Assembly (NCBI RefSeq): GCF_963576615.1
Contig: NC_088711.1
Span: forward strand, 63,025,248-63,089,247
Length of the DNA stretch: 64,000 nt
Origin: Watersipora subatra
Taxonomy: Eukaryota; Bryozoa; Gymnolaemata; Cheilostomatida; Watersiporidae
Direction: 5' to 3'
Shown: positions 48,101 through 60,411 of the stretch, piece after piece
Numbering within the stretch: the first letter of the stretch is position 1
Layout: the number at the start of each line of letters is the position of its first letter
The notes under the pieces: generated by a model
Told to the model about the DNA's origin: nothing
The model's input: only the letters and a program-made list of their open reading frames with translations
Databases searched by the model: none
Program-made: the position numbers and the translations under genes

Positions 48101-51100
48101 ATAATCACAGACATTGCGGTACTGAAATTACCGTAATTTTTGTGATTAATTTTTGTTTTCAAGTAACTCTATACAACTCACTGAAATTCTAAATTTTAGA
48201 AATGTAGAATAAACCATGGAAGGAACTAGACAGAGTTTATTATTGTGAGAATCTATTAAAATTGATCGAATAAGCCGTCATATCGATGTTAACCTGTCTT
48301 TTTTATCTCATCACCAACAGCCAGAGCAACCTAAGATTGTAATGACCATAACACAGCCACTTAGCTTGAGTCAGATACAAGCTAAAAAAAATGTTGATTT
48401 AGACATTCGGTGCCCTCTGATCGCACGAATCTATTTATGGTGTTTTGAAGTACATAAGAGGCGACCGACCGTCTGTAAAGAAATAGAGTGTATATTGCTA
48501 TTACCCATGTCAAATTTGAGCTTCAGTTGCATCTGGCAGAACCAGGTTAAACATGACCACAGCCATTTAGTTGCAAGTTTGTGAGCTTTGGTTACCTTGG
48601 CTGCATTTTTAACTGAAGTTTCTGATGATACAATCTGCCATAGTCATGTGGCTGCGGGTTGCTCAACAGCATCTCTAATTTAGAGGTGTGGAAATTTCTA
48701 ACCCTGATCCGTAGAAGCTACATAACATTAGGAGTAAAGTGATCGTTTTTCGTAGCCGGCTGATATTCATACATGTACAGTGAATGTTAGCCACTCAGCT
48801 TGTCTGCCATTCCATGCCTGTATCTTTCTAAGTGTCTATGAAAACATGATGTTCGTTAACTTGCAGCTATTGTTAATAGCATGTGAATCAAACTATGCTT
48901 TGTAGGTCTATCCTTATTTGAAGTGAAAAACTGATTGTCATGATGAAATAGAATTTGGAGTTATAATACCCTTTTGAGTGGGAAGAAACAGTAATTGTTA
49001 GCCTTAGCTCTAGCCTGTCTTGACAAGCTGTTGTTTTTGCGTAGTTGTCCCCTCCGTCGAGCGGCGAGCAACAACAGCTTGTCACAAGACGTACTGCACC
49101 TGATGCATCAGCTGCACTTATAAGGAGTTGTTCTCTTTCGTCTACGCGGCTCGGCTGCGATGTTATTCCGGTCGCTCCATTGGTAATCATAACGGATTTC
49201 ACGCAAAAATTTATGTAGAAAAATTAAGATAAGAACGTTTAACTGGCGACCCCTCTCTGCAGTAAACGTTATTAGGATTTGAGAACTTAGGCAACAACAG
49301 CGACTAAACATGTCGTTATTTGTGCGCTCAGTCAGTTTTATTTCTATTTTTGTATCAGTCAGTTTTATTTGCTCTTATGGATTTTATTTTGAGTTTATTT
49401 TATTCTTAAGTTCTACTAAAGTTTATGACAGAAACTGGTCTTTAGTTGAACGTTGTAATCTTGTTTTTTTTTACATAAATTTTTGTGTGAAATCCGTTAT
49501 GATTACCAATGGAGCGGCCAACATAACATCGCGGCCAAGCCGGGTAGACGGAAGAGAACAACTCCCTATAAGTGCAGCTGATGCATCAGGTGCAGTACGT
49601 CTTGTGACAAGCTGTTGTTGCTCGCCGCTCGACGGGGGGACAACTACGCAAAAACAACAGCTTGTCAAGGCAGGCTACCTTAGCTCTCACAACAGGGTTG
49701 TGTAACCATCATTGTCAAGTAATTGAATGCAAACCTTCAGCAGTTAAAGATATTATGATAGTTTTGTTATGCGTTATGGTTCAGTCATCAGAGTTTTTGA
49801 TTTAATGAATTTTATTCTGCTTTATTTATATTATGTTTAGATTTTTCAAAATAATCAATTTTTTGTTGTTAAATTCCATTGTTTCATTGTTTATTCTGAC
49901 AGCCAAATGTGACATTTAAAATTATTTGCTCAGCTCTTCGACAACATTGTATTCAAGTTGTAGGCTTTTGCACTTTTTATTCTTCTAGCGAATGCCAAAC
50001 ATCAACTGCTCTTGGATTGAAGGCGAGATCATAGCTCTAAATTCAGTGGACATATCAGTAGCTATGGCTACTGATTCAGGGTTGTTAATGCCAGTAGTAC
50101 CAGAGGCTAATACTAAATCACTAGAGGAGATATCACGCATTACAAAGGTATGTGAATCAAAGACCACTTCTTGGACATTGTGACCTAATTACCGTAGTGG
50201 TGCCTGCAATTTTAACAATCTATTTCAGGAACTAGGATTACATGCTGAGGATGGCACCCTTCAGTCTAGCAAGATGTCAAGTGGTTCCCTTACGTAAGTC
50301 TCATTTTGGATGAAACCATGGATGGTAATGCAGCATGATAAGATAAATATGATCTTTTGGTTTAACACTCTTCATAGCAGAATAGGTTGTCTTTAACCAA
50401 CCATGGTATTTACATGGATATAAGTAGTGAAGTTGTTCGTAGGTTCAACCTTATTTGTTGGAAATCAGTTTGCTGATTGGATTAATTAACGCTGATGCTT
50501 GGGATAATTTGGGATATGTTTTTTGATCTGATCCTACCCTACCTACGCGGTTTCCCATTTGCCCTTTATTTTTTTTGCAGTTTATGTAAAATTACAAAAT
50601 TTGAGTCACTTCATTCGCTATACGCTTTCAATGCAATTCCAAATTTTCAAGTCTATTGGACAATTCTTGAGCTATCACCGAAATACCGAGAGCACTTGAA
50701 TGAAAAATGTCTGTCGCCAGAACATTCGTAGCCTGTCTTGACAAACCATTGTTTTTGCGGAGTTGTCCCCTGTTGAGCGGGCGAGCAACACAACAGCTTG
50801 TCACAAGACGTACTGCACCTGATGCATCAGCTGCACTTATAGGGAGTTGTTCTCTTCTGTCTATGCGGCTTGGTTGCGATGTTATTTCGGTCGCTCCATT
50901 GGTAATCATAACGAATTTCGCGCAAAATGTATGTAGAAAAAAATAAAGTTACAACTGTTAACCAGCGACCAGTCTTTGTTGTTAACTTTAGTAGAACTTA
51001 AGAATAAAATAAATTGAAAATAAAATCCATAAGAACAAATAAAACTGACTGATACAAAAATACAGAAATAAAACTGACTGAGCGCACAAATAACGACATG

Positions 51101-52238
51101 TTTAGTCGCTGTTGTTGCCTAAGTTCTCAAGTTCTACTAAAGTTTACCGCAGAGACTGGTCGCTAGTTAAACGTTATACATGTAATCTTCTTTTTTTCTA
51201 CATACATTTTTGCGCAAAATTCGTTATGATTACCAATGGAGCGACCGACATAACATCGCAACCAAGCCGCATAGACGGAAGAGAACAACTCCCTAGAAGT
51301 GCAGCTGATGCATCAGGCGCAGTACGTCTTGTGACAAGCTGTTGTGTTGCTCGCCCGCTCAACGGGGGACAACTCCGCTAAAACAACAGTTTGTCAAGAC
51401 AGGCTACGAATGCTCTGGCGGCAGACATTTTTCATTCAAGTGCTCTCGGTATTTCGGTGATAGCTCAAGAATTGTCCAATAGACTTGAAAATTTGGAATT
51501 GCATTGAAAGCGTATAGCGAATGAAGTGATTCAAATTTGAAACTTTTATTACTGTCTAGGATCATTGGACTTACTTCAGTATACAAGGTTGGACTTCAAT
51601 GTGTTGCAACCAAGTATTCAATGCAATTTTTCCCTCCAGTTCACTGTCTCAAATTTATCCTTTTGTTAAACATAGAACCAATGAATAGCTAAGTTGTAGC
51701 AATTTCTACTTTAGTTGTGTACTCTAATCTACATTTAGTCCCATGAACTTTTCTTTCATGTTTAATGTTTTGTTTCACATCGATCATAAGCAATCTGAAA
51801 TTAGTGATAATAAAGAAAAGAAAAAATCCGTATGTAAATATTTTATGGATTATTAGCCATGATAATAGAGATACAGTCCCCAATGCACGTAACCCGGCAA
51901 GATGCTGGACCTGAAAGTCAACGAATAAACCTGACGGTGGGCTATCCCAGATTATCCAACAGATACTGTTTCCTTTGTTACTAAATGTCATTCGTTATTG
52001 TAGAGTATCGAATCTAGGAATGTACGGGGTAAAGGAGTTCACTGCTGTCATCGACCCTCCACAAGCAACGATATTAAGTGTCGGCTGTGAACAGGCATCA
52101 TTACACGAAGGCAGCATTGTTCCTGTTTTAAACTTTTCGCTGACATATGATGGCAGGGCGATAGAGGCTGATCAAGCTGTCCAGTTTCTCTCCGTAGTGA
52201 AAAGGCTTTTGGAAAATCCAATTGAGATGGGCCTCTAG
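42144..52238 (+). CDS. PDHX: Pyruvate dehydrogenase E3-binding protein (component X), lipoyl-less form
   Basis: Seven exons: 42144-42304, 42816-42911, 42992-43223, 47924-48061, 49989-50147, 50229-50293 and 52004-52238. All are GT-AG and in phase, giving 361 residues against about 500 in human PDHX. PDHX anchors dihydrolipoamide dehydrogenase (E3) to the mitochondrial PDH core. Residues 1-50 are basic and hydroxylated with no acidic start (MANARAFVTVLK..., ending HYSTSALK), a typical mitochondrial presequence. Residues 57-95 are the E3-binding domain (GPSVRLLLTLYDIDPASVT). From about 145 the core fold follows: MRKAIAQRVSQSK, INDFIIKACATAL, DISVAMATDSGLLMPVV, VSNLGMYGVKEFTAVIDPPQ. The E2 active-site motif (DHRVVDGA) is replaced by TYDGRAIEADQA, with no catalytic histidine, so this is PDHX and not DLAT. 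No lipoyl-domain exon is visible, and exon 1 splices in phase (AG+G) straight to the E3-binding exon. Confidence 0.88.
43640..44956. mobile_element. Decayed DNA element with ATAAAACCT ends
   Basis: The left end (ATAAAACCTCTTAATTGAATG) and the inverted right end (TATAAAACCTTTATTTGACC) are similar. GGTGTTCAAATAG-type blocks lie near both ends. The middle is non-coding. The ends are approximate, and the blocks could be two solo fragments. It lies in PDHX intron 3. Confidence 0.35.
44957..47775. mobile_element. DNA element with CCCTAG terminal inverted repeats
   Basis: The left end ATACCCTAGAACACTTATGT is inverted at the right end, which on the minus strand reads ATACCCTAGGACACTTATAT. The CCCTAG tip recalls piggyBac-type ends, but no TTAA duplication is seen. 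The interior holds AT-rich repeats at 45966-46830 and small frames at 46909-47184 and 47217-47429 (MAKQIKITSFFGKAKT), with no recognisable transposase. About 2.8 kb, in PDHX intron 3. Confidence 0.5.
45966..46830. repeat. Four tandem copies of a 180-250 bp unit
   Basis: Copies start near 45966, 46216, 46402 (shortened) and 46624. Each contains TATATTAC, TTTTAATATTGCATTTCA, a CATTATTGCTGTTGTTA block and GGTCTACAGCTTGAATTAAT. Three of the four begin with GTTACATATCGCTGTCA. The array lies inside the CCCTAG element. Confidence 0.85.
49011..49677. mobile_element. Foldback/Mutator-like element with 9-bp target duplication
   Basis: The 667-bp element starts TAGCCTGTCTTGACAAGC and ends with the inverted copy (GCTTGTCAAGGCAGGCTA). 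The inverted arms are about 220 bp long and still closely matched, with a short unique centre. CCTTAGCTC directly flanks it on both sides (49002-49010 and 49678-49686), a 9-bp target-site duplication as in Mutator-like elements. Non-coding, in PDHX intron 4. Confidence 0.8.
50597..51538. mobile_element. Second foldback element inside a larger palindrome
   Basis: The core at 50729-51406 is the same family as 49011-49677. Here the flanks are not a target duplication: 50597-50728 and 51407-51538 are inverted copies of each other, with only a few mismatches over about 132 bp. The whole is therefore one perfect-looking hairpin of roughly 940 bp. Both outer arms encode the same short peptide (SLHSLYAFNAIPNFQVYW and onward). 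It lies in PDHX intron 6. Confidence 0.75.
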
Positions 52239-53285
52239 AAGATTTCTCTCTCCCTCTCCAACTTGTTGCATAATCTATGCAGTATATGTTTGTTACTGTG
52301 TAGTTTATACTCTATGGTGTAGTTACAAGGCGTAGCTGGAGCGGCCAAGAAACTATATGCACGCACCCAATATTTTTTGCATGTCTCATGATGCTAAGGC
52401 TTCTACGAGCTCCATCGACCCCAAACTGGTAAAAGGTCCAGCCGTTACATACACTATTTCAGCCATCGTTTTGGTATTAATAACAATCCTCACCAGATAG
52501 ATATTTATTTTAAGAGTTGTCTGTTTTTAAATAATACAAGATTAAAAAGAAGATATTCAAAGTACTTCTTATTACGGGTGTTCCGACGTGTCGTAGTTTG
52601 CGGAGTGAGATTGTTGAGATGAACTATGAAATAGTATTTTATGTAAGTCCACGCTACTTCTGTTACCTCATCGATCTATCCTAGTGCAGATAAATTGTCT
52701 ATGTATATCTGGTAGGCTTTAGTTGCCTGTTCTTCCATTGTCATACCTTTTTTGGTATAGTTGCGTGGTTATACTTTTTAATTACATGTACATTGCTAAA
52801 GTAACAATCCATGGATGATGCTATCCAGCGATGTCATCATTGTAATCATGTTGCTATAGTTACACCATTGTCCAATACAATAGGTTTTTACATGACATTC
52901 ATTTTAAGAAGAATAATCTCATCCTTTTGCTGTTAAGCACCTAGATGTTATACATATATTTTTTATATTAATAGTGATGACTGTCTTCATACTGTATAAT
53001 ATATATATACATTAAAAGTGTTGACAAATGGGTAAGATGCGAGCCATTGTTTTGTTCCGGCGCATCCTATAACTATATCACCGAACCATTCAGTTTATCT
53101 ACAATCCAGTATACCTTATCTAATATTAAAATCACAGAGCAAATTATAAATCACAAAAATTTAGGTGAAATATCCAAGAAAGTAGTACCATAAAGAAATG
53201 GCCGCTAACTGACTAGCTATTGACTGACTCGAAGAAAATCAAGGATTTTTGCGACAAGAAATCGCTGTAGCGACAGGGACATTGT
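52239..53285. other. Spacer between convergent PDHX and EMC8/9
   Basis: I see no gene. It contains the two 3' ends and AT-rich sequence around 52980. Confidence 0.4.
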
Positions 53286-55950
53286 TCATTTGTCCAGATG
53301 TTCATTCCTCCAATCCAAGCTGATATTATCTAGATGGTTATCAAAGTCAACTAGATCTCGATACAGACCATCTTGAATTGCCTTCCCAGCTCGTTCAGCG
53401 GCTTCAGTATCCATGAAGACACTAAAAAATAATCTATTCATAGCCAGAAGCTAGCTACAGTGAGAAGCTAGAGGTAAATCGACGAAGGCAGGCATAACAA
53501 GCAGTTATGCCTGGTTCAGACCAACGTCGTATGTATGGCATGGAAGTGCTGAGCTCTCAAATGACTGGGTAGTGCAATGCTCTTGTGGAGTGTGTGCAGG
53601 ATTTAATTGCGTCATCCTGCGATTTCATAACTATCACGGTTCACATAGATCACCCAACTGCATTAGCATGCATAGCAGGGGCAGCACCTCCCCCGCACGA
53701 CATTGGTCTGAACCAGGCATTAGTTGCAGGCAGTAGGCATTACTATCTGGCAAAAGAATATTCTAGAAGAGCTTCAAGAGAAAATATCACAATCACAGAA
53801 GCTACATTCAGGAAGCTGAATAATAGTCTTACACCAAATATATCAATGCAAACAGCCTTTTGTAGCATTTTTTAAACTACGGTATATCTAATTTGCATAA
53901 ATAATAGCACATACACTTGCCATAAAGGATATTGAACTGCAAGTGCTAGTAAAAACGCAACATTACTGTAAAAATCAACAACAATGAGTTCACTTACGAA
54001 TGAAACTGCTTTTTCCATATATTGTCTTAACACGATAAAAGTCAAGTTGATTACCCTATGTGCTACATTTCAGCTCACGAAATTAGTGTTTGTTTAAATA
54101 CATATCAATTTAGTAGCTAACTCTATCTGAACTAATGTAGCAAAAAGATTTGGTTAGGTTCCTTGAATTAGCGAAACCTATATAGAACATTGAAAAATTC
54201 TTGTTGAAAAGCAAAATAGCAAATCATGAACTTCATCGTCTAAATTTATCTCTAGAATGACTACAGAAGGTTAAGCAACTCAAACACCACTTGTAAACAA
54301 ATCAAAAAACACCGACCTAGATGTAGGTACAAGCCTTCCATCCACGTAGTTATATGTTGAATATGGCACTTCGTCCTCCTCGTTATTTATCTTGCGGTTA
54401 TCGACGATTACAAGGCAGACATTACCATAGTTTTCATCCAGCTTCTCCATTAGTTTGTGTGTAAAGATGTCCGGTCTGTTAATAAACGTTCAAGCTTGTT
54501 ATATTTCACTAAAACTCGATACCAACAGGAAATGGAGCCAGACCACTGGATATACAAGCATTATGCCGTTGCTTGGAGATATTGAGACACCAACGAAGAA
54601 TGGAGTGAGACCAGAAGATAGACATACGATACACACAACGGGACGTACAGATAGCAAGCCATGCCAGCAACAAGACACCTGAAGGCATCTAAAGTCCAAT
54701 AATTAAAAAGCAGCAAAAAGTTAATTAGAAACTCAAAATTGAGACGAATCAACCACAGTAGATGAGCTAATCGCATATCAGAGAAACTGAAATTCATTCT
54801 CCTCCCAGCTAACACCGGACATTGACAAAATAATCTGCATATACCATCTCATTAATCTGGTGAATTTCCGATCACGTACCCAAAGACAGTGCCCCCTAAA
54901 TGACCGACCTCAGTAACGTAAAGACACAACCCTGAACACTTATACATATACCCTCAGGCTAATAAAATGCCTATGAAAGAGAACATTTATAGTTCTCTTT
55001 TGACATTGACACCTTGTAGACGTAAAAGACTAAGCCTAAGAGCAGACACGGCCATTGGCGTAAGATATATATATTTTATAGCACTTATCTTTTGCTGCTA
55101 GTGATTATCTTTGATCTATTCTAGAATTTTGCTACTTGTGTATTAGGTTTGGGTTTATGAGAATAAAAATTCTATTGCTACAATAGCATCTGAAAAATAG
55201 CATAGTTAGACTTGCACTAAAGATCTGGGTTAAGTTCTATAAATTGAACGCTCAACTCTTGACAGCCATTACAAAATAAGGCGGTTTGCCTTTGATTAAT
55301 CAATCAATCATAGAAGCATTGTCTGAATAAAGTGATAATATAGTAGTTACTAATCAATGATGTAAGTGCGGTGTTCAAGTGAGTAAATTCTTTAAATACC
55401 ACATATAACGAGCTTATCAAAGGTAAATACAAGAACATAGGATTATGTCAAGACACCAAACGAAGAGTAGATAAAAAGGAAAAAACTCACAAAGTATTAT
55501 TGATGTCACTGTGTATATGATAGTAGCCACACACAGTTAAACCTTCTTCTTCACAGTAAGCTTCTACCTGCAGACAGAAATTATACATACTAGCGGTAAT
55601 TAGAAAAACTGTCAACCTAAACCAATTTATAGACGTACAACTAAAAGGGAATGCATTCCCAGCAAAAAAACATAGAGCTCGGTTAATCAAGACTTTGTAT
55701 GATACTTTACGAATAATCATATTAGTTCTATTATACAAAAGAAGCGAATTACCTCCGTAAGTGCCAACTCGAGCATGGGTAGAAGTGTTAGATTGCCGTG
55801 AAAAAGAGGTATACAATTTTTTGCTTGCATAGGAGTTCGAGAGCTTTCGTCTTCTTTTTTAGATTTTTTGCGAACAAACAAGCCATTTACAGAGCAATGC
55901 GGATACTTTGCTGCGTGAAGGAGCATCTTGACATACGAAGTTGAATTCAT
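53286..55950 (-). CDS. EMC8: ER membrane protein complex subunit 8/9
   Basis: Four minus-strand exons: 55950-55753, 55567-55491, 54475-54317 and 53421-53286. All are GT-AG and in phase, giving 189 residues against about 205-210 in human EMC8/EMC9. The EMC inserts tail-anchored and multi-pass membrane proteins into the ER; EMC8/9 is a cytosolic subunit with an MPN fold that lacks the metalloprotease residues. Matches to human EMC8: SYVKMLLHAAKYPHC, SVNGLFV, CIPLFHGNLTLLPMLELALT, GYYHIHSDI, NVCLVIVDNRK and, near the end, LVDFDNHLDNISLDWRN. EMC8 and EMC9 are vertebrate duplicates, so an invertebrate single copy is best called EMC8/9. The start at 55950 gives MNSTSYVKM, equivalent to the human N-terminus; longer in-frame starts upstream have no support. 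Confidence 0.95.
53505..53725. repeat. Hairpin-ended short element
   Basis: ATGCCTGGTTCAGACCAACG at 53507 is inverted at about 53700-53722 (TTGGTCTGAACCAGGCAT), with about 170 bp between. This resembles a MITE-like unit. It lies in the last intron of EMC8/9. Confidence 0.6.
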
Positions 55951-58555
55951 TTTTAGTTTCAATAAGTTTGGACTTGCATTTGTACGCACTCCAGAGCTCC
56001 TTATGGCGGCTGGCTAATTTGCTTATTCTATAACTCGCCTTCATTGATCACTTATAGGCAGTCGCTAAAAATAAGCATTGGCTTTTACAGATGTGAAAGC
56101 GAAACAGTGTTTTTGCAGACGGACAAGTGTATTGTAACACGGTTTGAATAAAAGCGTCTTGAACCCATAAAGGGCTTAGTAGCGATCTAAAATGCTTTTT
56201 CAAGAATTATCGAAGATTCGATGCGTAAACCCGATTTTATACGTACAGTATAAAGACTGAGTATTTTGACTAAACCCACTTTCTACAGTTCACGTTTTCT
56301 TCTTTTGTCAGTAATGTTCGTCATTAAGCTTTCGTGTGCGTATTTTGGAGCCCCACCTAGTTGACACGTTTAATCTGCATGATAACCGGTTATAAATGAC
56401 GCATTTCATGAGTTTTAAAAGTGGATATTTTTACAATGTTTGATGTCCATAATCTTCTTCAGTCTCACTCGAATACAGCCTATGGTAGCGCGTGCCTGTT
56501 AGTAAAACCGGTGTTGGTATCAGCCGCTAAGTTGTCACTTACAGTAATTGTTGTTTTCAGCTGTTTTGATAACTACATTACCAAGTTTTTTTATAGGGTA
56601 TATACTTAAAGTAGGAAGCGATTTATTCACCGTTTATAAACTGTACAGCTTAGTATATCTTTGTTGGCGTAATTTGATTTGTACACTTCGTTTCTGAACT
56701 GATTATACATGGAGTATAAACTTAAAAGTTTAACTATTTAAAAGTTCAAATTGTCTAATTGTTGGCATATTGTTACATTTTATAAACTGTTTAACTTGTT
56801 AATGCTTTGCCAGAAGCGTTAGTTTAGTAGTAGAAATTTCCTTTTGAGCGAGATATATCTAAAACATAAACCTAAATTATAGTATTGGCTTGATTATATG
56901 CTTTATGACCTATAATGGTTAAACCTCCAGTACATCATATTGTTACGTTAGTGCATCAACCTGTTGTTTGTGTGGTCATGGTACGATTTGTCTTTTCACC
57001 AACATTAGGCATTTTATAGGCAGTTTATAGGAGCAGCTTGAAAGGTTTCTGAAAAGTTTTTCATCCAACAAGAAAGGATGTTTTGGAGTGGTCCATGCCT
57101 ATTAGTACATTTTTTTTTCAACATTGTTTCCGATAGTCTCATCTACATGTAACTAAAAGTCGCTCATTTAAATACCTTTGAATAATACTTGGTTCATAAT
57201 GTTAATGATCTAGTGTTGGAAGTAAACTTAAAGGACTGTATTAAATATATAACTGGATTATTTCACATTCTAATATATTTCATCGAGAAACCTCATCCTC
57301 TCATCTAAAAGAGTGGGTACTTTAGAATGTAAATTTTAGAATATGGTTCAATATGTTTTCATAGTATAGATCCTTTCTCAAAATGAGAACATGAATAAAA
57401 TTGAAAGAATAAAATGTCAAATATTTTCCAATATGTAAATGGTGAATAGATTGAAAAACCTTTTTACTTTGCCTTCTTTTTGTCATCCCATTTTTCTCAG
57501 CTCTTGTCCCAGTAGCACTGCTACTCTTCTGTTAATAGGCATGTCTTATGAAAAAAATAATTTTCTTCAATTTTATAAGACCACTGAATGAAAGTTTAAA
57601 TAGATATAGACCAGCAAGAAATATAAAACACTCATACTTTGTAACAGAGTTATCATAGCGCAATTTAGGCCTGTTATTCCTACAAAAAGTCACTTGAAGG
57701 TTAACCGGCAGAATTTTAAAATTACATATTCGTAATAATAGAATCAAGATACAGTATTTTGTTTCTCAGCAATGATTCAATGTTAAAAGAATAAAAAACT
57801 AGTTTTTGCAACAACATTTGCAATGCAAGCTCCAAGCCGTGACGTAAAGAGGTCATTTTGTCAGCAAAATGTCATTTCATTATGAGTCAAAATCGCCTAT
57901 GTTCGCTACCATTATACATTTCTCTCATCTAGTCGCCACACTACATCATTTTGATACCCAACATGGCAGCTGATTATACCGCAAGGTTGAAGCAGATTCC
58001 GCAAATACCACGAGGTGTTTATAAACACAGGTGTTTATAAACATCTGTGTTTATACATCCCACATTAATTTTCAAGGGGTGATCACAGAATTAAACCATT
58101 CAGCCTGTTTTTATCATCTTGTGGAGTGCTCAAACAACAGATTCTTCCTTAACACAAATTGGAAATTTATAAAAAAAAATTATCTGTAGAAATGAGCTGT
58201 TCTTACAAGTCATCTGTTTTAAAAAACCTGTTAACAAATGCTCTGATTTTTGGAATAAAGACTTTAGATGCACACTTTTTAGAAAATCTACATGTAGTTC
58301 TAAAATCGAACGCTTTGAATATAATTATATAGCACTGCAGCTGTTCTTGACGATATTTGGACACGATCTCGAATCTTTCTTTTCATTTGCTCATCTTGAA
58401 AAAGATGAGCTGATAAAGCCTGGTATTTGATCAAAATTATACAACATTATTGTTCAAACTCCATACTGTAACATTATACCCTACTGTTAATGCAATGATA
58501 TTTTATGCTATTAGTTAACCTTTAATGCAAGCATCAGTTTTGATGTAACAATATA
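55951..58555. other. Intergenic, no supported gene
   Basis: It holds the EMC8/9 promoter side and AT-rich sequence. A palindromic GTGTTTATAAACAC cluster lies at 58010-58050. Short open frames (for example 56421-56609 and 57532-57747) show no family resemblance. Confidence 0.4.
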
Positions 58556-59983
58556 CAGTGAAATATGGATAACTCGCCCTCGGATATATCGAACACATGG
58601 TTAACTCGAATGGATTTGCTTGGTCCGTTTCCTTGCAATGATAAATGGCTTTATATAACTCGACCTCGGCACCGTTAACTCGAACAGTTTTTTGCCGAAT
58701 TCACAAACGTGGTTTCCGTTCAATTTATTTCGAAGGAGTTTCCACTAGTCGCGGAGCTGAGACTACTCTGCTTTCTTAACGAAAGCGCTTTTTATACGCG
58801 TATAGTGTACATATAATTTCCCCCATACCGTATAATGGAACCGAAAAAGAAATCGTATAAAAATTATTAATAAGGTCGCTAAACGTTAAACGTTAGAAGG
58901 TATTAGCGATAAAAATTTAATAAAGATAGACACAGCATGCAAAATACATATTGTAACAGTGATTATATGCGGATACATAAAGATAAAATGTCACAAATAG
59001 GCTCGTGGCTTGGCGTCCGCTACAACAGACATCCGCTTTACGATGGCATCACGCAAGCAAAGCGTAGAAACCTTCTGACAAACTTGAAGTACTCGAGGAA
59101 ATCGAAGCAGGACAAAAGCTATCAGCATTATCAAAAAGAGAAAATCTTCCAAAAAGTACAGTGTCAAAATGGATTAAACAAAAAGAAAGAATAAGATCGT
59201 TATGTGACCAAAATTCATCATGGCTAAGAGATCGTTCAACGTCGCATGATGATTTGGATGGTGTATTATTGACTTGGTTTAGACAAGTGCGTAGTGAAGG
59301 CGTACCTATCGATGGGCCAATTTTGTTAGAAAAGGCTAACAAGTTTTTAAGGACTATAATAACTGTTTAAAATCTATTTCTACAATAAGTCACACTGTTG
59401 ATCTTTGTCAAAAAAATACCTTGTCACAGACTACACTCGATAAGTTTTTTAAATGAAGCAACTGATCAGATGTAAAGCATGCTGTTTTGCGTTGGTCATA
59501 AATGTTTACTTATGTCCAGTTTTAAAAATTATCAGAAAGAATAGATATTTTTCTATTAGGCTGAGATTTGTTTGCAGTTTTAGGTGATGTGACTGACAAG
59601 ACGTTTTAAGATTAAAATTGGCAAAATTGATCTCGAGTAAAACACTCAGAAAAAAAAATGTCTTCTGAGCGTTTTAACCGTGATTAGGTTTTGCCAATTT
59701 TAATCTGAAAAAGTTCTGGCAGTCATATCACCTAAAACAACACACAAATCTCAAGTGTATAAAAATATCTATACTTTCTGATAAATACTTTAAAACTCTA
59801 CATCAGATGCCCTTTAACTTACAACAAACAACCTATATTTTAGTTTTATATGTACATGTAGTTTGTATATGTATCTACTGATAAATACATTCACTTGTGA
59901 CTGTGCTCTGATAACTTGAACGCTCTGATAACTCAAACACTTTCGCTCGGTCCCGTGAAGTTTGAGTTATCCATGTTTCACTG
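58556..59983 (+). mobile_element. pogo/Tigger-like DNA transposon remnant
   Basis: The 1,428-bp element has ends CAGTGAAATATGGATAACTC and the inverted ...ATCCATGTTTCACTG, flanked by TA on both sides, as in the Tc1/mariner superfamily. The plus-strand frame at about 59083-59370 encodes a CENP-B/pogo-type DNA-binding region: KLEVLEEIEAGQKLSALSKR, then STVSKWIKQKERIRSL, then LTWFRQVRSEGVPIDG. An ATG-led MASRKQSVE start at 59044 is out of frame with it. The DDE catalytic part is absent. A hairpin replaces it at about 59500-59810 (TTTTAGGTGATGTGACTG against its inverse). Confidence 0.85.
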
Positions 59984-60411
59984 TATGTGTTTTAGTGAAG
60001 GAAACCATGTCATATATGCCCTTTAGCAAAGTTCTTTTCAACGTATAATTCACTATATATATGTACATATGGGTTGGTTAAGTTACATTCTATTGCATTT
60101 GGTCTTGGTGAAATTCAAAAATGGTGTCAAAATACGTCAGATTTTCGTGAATTGACCCTGATTAGATAAGTGTTTATTGTATTTTTTCCTAAATGTTGTC
60201 TTTCTATTGTAATATTTCTGACATGTCTGGTGTTCTTACATGTTGTTCTTACGTGTTAGGTAAGTTCTTTCCTTCAACTAATTGTTGTCAATTGTGTGCA
60301 AGTGTAGATTTGGATATATGTATATACATGTAGTATTGAATTGTATTTGCTATTTAGACACATTCACAGAATCGGAAAGGCATCGTACTATCAGCCTGTC
60401 CTGTATTCAAC
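59984..60411. other. Spacer upstream of pantothenate kinase
   Basis: No gene seen. It presumably contains the pantothenate kinase promoter and 5' UTR. Confidence 0.35.
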
